From assembly GCF_013113835.1 (NCBI RefSeq), contig NZ_VTYQ01000001.1, positions 248,001 to 312,000 on the forward strand: 64,000 nucleotides of DNA, in the 5' to 3' direction. The position numbers and the translations under genes are program-made. The notes under the pieces are model-generated. The model did no database searches. It worked only from the letters and a program-made list of their open reading frames with translations, and was not told where the DNA came from. Source of the DNA: Vibrio sp. RE88 (GTDB lineage: Bacteria > Pseudomonadota > Gammaproteobacteria > Enterobacterales > Vibrionaceae). Below are positions 62,088 through 64,000 of this stretch, piece by piece. Position 1 is the stretch's first letter. Every line of letters starts with the position of its first letter.

Positions 62088-62987
62088 TCAGCTTGATTTA
62101 CACTGTGCTGGCGACGGCTTGTTTTGTCTCAGCGCCAGTATTGCCTGTGGCAGAAGCGACATCACAATCATGCCGATCATCAAGCTGTACTGGAATGGGC
62201 TAAAGGATTCACCCAGCAGCACCAATCCCGTTAAGATGCCTGCAATTGGGTTGGCAATACCACCAAAGGTAAAGTCCACCACCGTCATGCGTTGCAGCAG
62301 CCACACGTACATGCCGTATCCCAATGCCGTGTTAAGACCAACCACCCACAATAAACCTAAGCCATTACGTAGCGAGAAATTCCCAAGTGCGTTGCTGTAT
62401 TGCGCCGGATCCACAACCGCCTGAAATCCTGCGGCGACAGACAAAATCGCGCCACCGAGAATCAGCTGCCATGTCAGCACTGTCCACCAGTGCATGCGGT
62501 TGCCCAATGACTTGGTCAGAGAACTACCAGCAACAATACACATGATGGCAGCCAGCATGGCACCCAACCCAATCGGGTCGAGGCTGATGGAGCCTGGAGA
62601 GAACAACATCCACGCCAAACCGACCAGTGCTGCACCGCTGACCGCCTGAATGTAGTTGGGACGGTTTTTGTTAACCACCCAGTTATACACCATGGCAAAC
62701 ACGGGTACCGACACCATACCGACGCCTGAAATTGCCGAAGGCAGTGTTAATGCCATAACAAAAATCAGACCGAAGAAGGTCGCAATGTTAATCAGTCCAA
62801 GACTGAAGAGAATCTGCCAGTCTCCTTTTTTCGGCAGAGACGGCTTAATCATCAGTAACAATAGTCCGGCAGGCAATGCTCGAATGGCTCCAAGTAGCAG
62901 AGGAGGCCAGTCAGTCAAACTATATTGTGTCACTGCGTATGTTGTACCCCAGAAGAAGGCGGGGATCATAGCCAGTAATATATTCAT
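62088..62987 (-). CDS. EamA/DMT-family exporter
   Basis: 299-residue membrane protein of the drug/metabolite transporter superfamily: ten hydrophobic segments in two EamA repeats (first MIPAFFWGTTYAVTQYSLTD, second GAMLAAIMCIVAGSSLTKSL). Inner membrane, exports an unknown metabolite or drug. Divergent from the MarR regulator, with one operator overlapping its promoter eight bases upstream of its start. Confidence 0.9.
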   Translation of the reverse strand: MNILLAMIPAFFWGTTYAVTQYSLTDWPPLLLGAIRALPAGLLLLMIKPSLPKKGDWQILFSLGLINIATFFGLIFVMALTLPSAISGVGMVSVPVFAMVYNWVVNKNRPNYIQAVSGAALVGLAWMLFSPGSISLDPIGLGAMLAAIMCIVAGSSLTKSLGNRMHWWTVLTWQLILGGAILSVAAGFQAVVDPAQYSNALGNFSLRNGLGLLWVVGLNTALGYGMYVWLLQRMTVVDFTFGGIANPIAGILTGLVLLGESFSPFQYSLMIGMIVMSLLPQAILALRQNKPSPAQCKSS

Positions 62988-62994
62988 AATCTTT

Positions 62995-63070
62995 TATCTT
63001 TACGTTAAGATATTTTTGCGTGAATGTACGCCTAAAAGTTCTGTTTGTAAAGTATCTTTATGTTAAGATA
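62995..63070. promoter_or_regulatory. Two MarR-type operators
   Basis: TATCTTTACGTTAAGATA at 62995-63012 and TATCTTTATGTTAAGATA at 63053-63070 are 18-bp palindromes 58 bp apart, one beside each divergent start. The spacing and identity fit repression of both the exporter and the MarR gene by MarR. Confidence 0.85.
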
Positions 63071-63107
63071 CTTCGAAACGTCATTTTCTTAGTGGAGAAA
63101 TCTGTTC

Positions 63108-63590
63108 ATGGACGCTATAGATAGAGTGGTCGATCAATGGGCAAAGGAAAAGCCCGAATTAGATACTGAACCCATGGCCATCATGGGCAGGCTGCTCAGA
63201 ATTGCCAAATATATGGAAACGGAAGTCACGCAATTGCATAAGCGTTATGACTTAAAGCTGGGTGAGTTTGATGTACTGGCGACCTTACGCCGCAGTGGCT
63301 CACCATTCCGCCTGACCCCTTCTGAATTAATTGATTCAATGATGCTGACTTCTGGTGCGATGACCAATCGTCTGGATAAATTAGAGTCTAAAAGCCTGAT
63401 TGTGCGTGAGCACAGTAAAGAAGACCGACGCAGTGTCACTGTGCAACTGACGGATGAAGGTTTTACCTTGATTGATAAAATCATTGAAGAGCATGCTGAA
63501 GTGCAGCAAAAACTGGTAAAAGGCATGAACTCGAACCAGAAGCACCAGATTAATCAGATCCTCAAAGGTTGGCAGACTCAGTTCGAATAA
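63108..63590 (+). CDS. MarR-family regulator
   Basis: 160-residue winged-helix dimer. MGRLLRIAKYMETEVTQLHK dimer helix; recognition part TPSELIDSMMLTSGAMTNRL; wing EHSKEDRRSVTVQLTDEG. Good GGAG ribosome site. Divergent from EamA, with two identical palindromes between; probable local repressor, ligand unknown. Confidence 0.9.
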   Translation: MDAIDRVVDQWAKEKPELDTEPMAIMGRLLRIAKYMETEVTQLHKRYDLKLGEFDVLATLRRSGSPFRLTPSELIDSMMLTSGAMTNRLDKLESKSLIVREHSKEDRRSVTVQLTDEGFTLIDKIIEEHAEVQQKLVKGMNSNQKHQINQILKGWQTQFE

Positions 63591-63600
63591 CCTCAAATCA

Positions 63601-63638
63601 TGACCCGATGGGCGCTACAGTTGGCGCCCATCGGGTCA
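63601..63638. terminator. 15-bp hairpin after MarR gene
   Basis: Perfect 15-bp stem TGACCCGATGGGCGC and its complement, loop TACAGTTG, between convergent genes. No T-run follows, so intrinsic termination is uncertain, but the stem is unusually strong. Confidence 0.6.
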
Positions 63639-63651
63639 GTCTTACCTAACT

Positions 63652-64000
63652 TTACTTATCTTGTTGACTGTCAGAACTTTCTTTATCCGCCTGACGGTAA
63701 TCTTTGCTTTTATCGTAAAGATCGAGCGGCTCTAACGTGCTATAGAAGGCGGCGACGTTCTGCATGTCCTGATCGGACAAAGATTTAACCACCGACTGCA
63801 TATACAGATCCTGACGCTTATCTGTTTTGAACTCGCGTAGCTGCTTAAGGATATAATTCGCCTTTTGCCCTTTGATGTTCGGGTATGACTGGACGAAAGG
63901 GATGATTTTGTCGCCATGGCACTGGCTACAGAGGTTGGTCACCAAGCTCTCTCCCGCCGCGATATCGATGATAGCCTCAGATGGCTGCTCAGCATCGGAT
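63652..64000 (-). CDS. Cytochrome c (c4-like), 5' end missing
   Basis: The frame is open from its stop at 63652 to the window edge. The visible C-terminal domain has the heme motif CSQCHG (AAGESLVTNLCSQCHGDKII), a distal Met candidate in DLYMQSVVK, and c4-type spacing (YPNIKGQKANYILKQLREFK). Diheme cytochromes c4 carry two such domains, so an upstream heme domain probably lies outside. Periplasmic electron carrier. Ends in a charged K/D/S-rich tail. Confidence 0.85.
   Translation of the reverse strand, partial: SDAEQPSEAIIDIAAGESLVTNLCSQCHGDKIIPFVQSYPNIKGQKANYILKQLREFKTDKRQDLYMQSVVKSLSDQDMQNVAAFYSTLEPLDLYDKSKDYRQADKESSDSQQDK

Noticed and set aside
62097..62109. TTTACACTGTGCT resembling parS2
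   Set aside because: Only the left half of the palindrome is kept, and it lies in the end of the EamA gene.
1..64000. tRNA, rRNA, CRISPR arrays, insertion sequences, prophage
   Set aside because: No cloverleaf-like genes, repeat-spacer pattern, transposase or phage structural genes were seen; the only recombinase-like gene is the small one at 4586.

Overview
The window is the replication-origin region of a Vibrio secondary chromosome (chromosome 2). A ParA/ParB pair (35144-37346) sits back-to-back with an RctB-type initiator (38593-40563) across an intergenic origin. That origin has six helically phased TGATCA iterons, a DnaA box and an AT-rich unwinding region with six spaced ATCA motifs. 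Six perfect 13-bp palindromes of the form TTTACANTGTAAA, the parS2 centromere pattern of Vibrio chromosome 2, are scattered from 16.7 to 57.2 kb. The species cannot be named from sequence alone.

Layout, left of the origin. 1-4.5 kb: an RND efflux pump (permease cut by the window edge, lipoprotein adaptor) with a divergent TetR regulator and two palindromic operators. 4.5-14.9 kb: accessory and metabolic genes: a small serine-recombinase-like gene with a 15-bp inverted repeat over its start, two MFS drug transporters, Crp-, TetR- and AraC-type regulators, a secreted GlcG/HbpS-like protein, a cytochrome b561, a HAD and AhpD-like pair, a MalY/PatB aminotransferase and an AT-rich secreted orphan. 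15-29.2 kb: one long minus-strand signalling block (STAS, CheY, CheA, two CheW, a soluble four-PAS receptor, CheR, CheD, CheB, a membrane receptor, STAS, REC-PP2C-HATPase, FapA/DUF342). It matches the third chemotaxis cluster of V. cholerae (F7 class) joined to a partner-switching phosphatase module. A large NIT-domain receptor follows at 29.7-32.9 kb, then tmcA and parB-parA.

Right of the origin: rctB, a candidate small RNA, a 16-bp inverted pair of RctB-type sites, a GDPD-like lipoprotein, an operon of two orphan Dpp/Opp-type ATPases behind a Fur box, small conserved genes, a YebC-family gene, a Sel1/LprI-type secreted protein, two LysR regulators, two short-chain dehydrogenases, a YfcC-family carrier, a ChrR-type cupin, an HxlR regulator, an LRR-protein kinase, a YdhR-like monooxygenase and a Nudix hydrolase. 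At 57.3-62.0 kb a LuxP-like periplasmic binding protein lies divergent from a second binding protein that is translationally coupled to a membrane GGDEF-EAL protein; this looks like a periplasmic-ligand to c-di-GMP sensing module. The window ends with an EamA exporter, its MarR regulator and a truncated cytochrome c.

The strongest candidates for something under-described are the four-module PAS receptor, the LuxP-like/GGDEF-EAL locus, the recombinase with its own repeat, and the RctB-site and small-RNA structures just downstream of rctB. I see no tRNA, rRNA, CRISPR array, insertion sequence or prophage.
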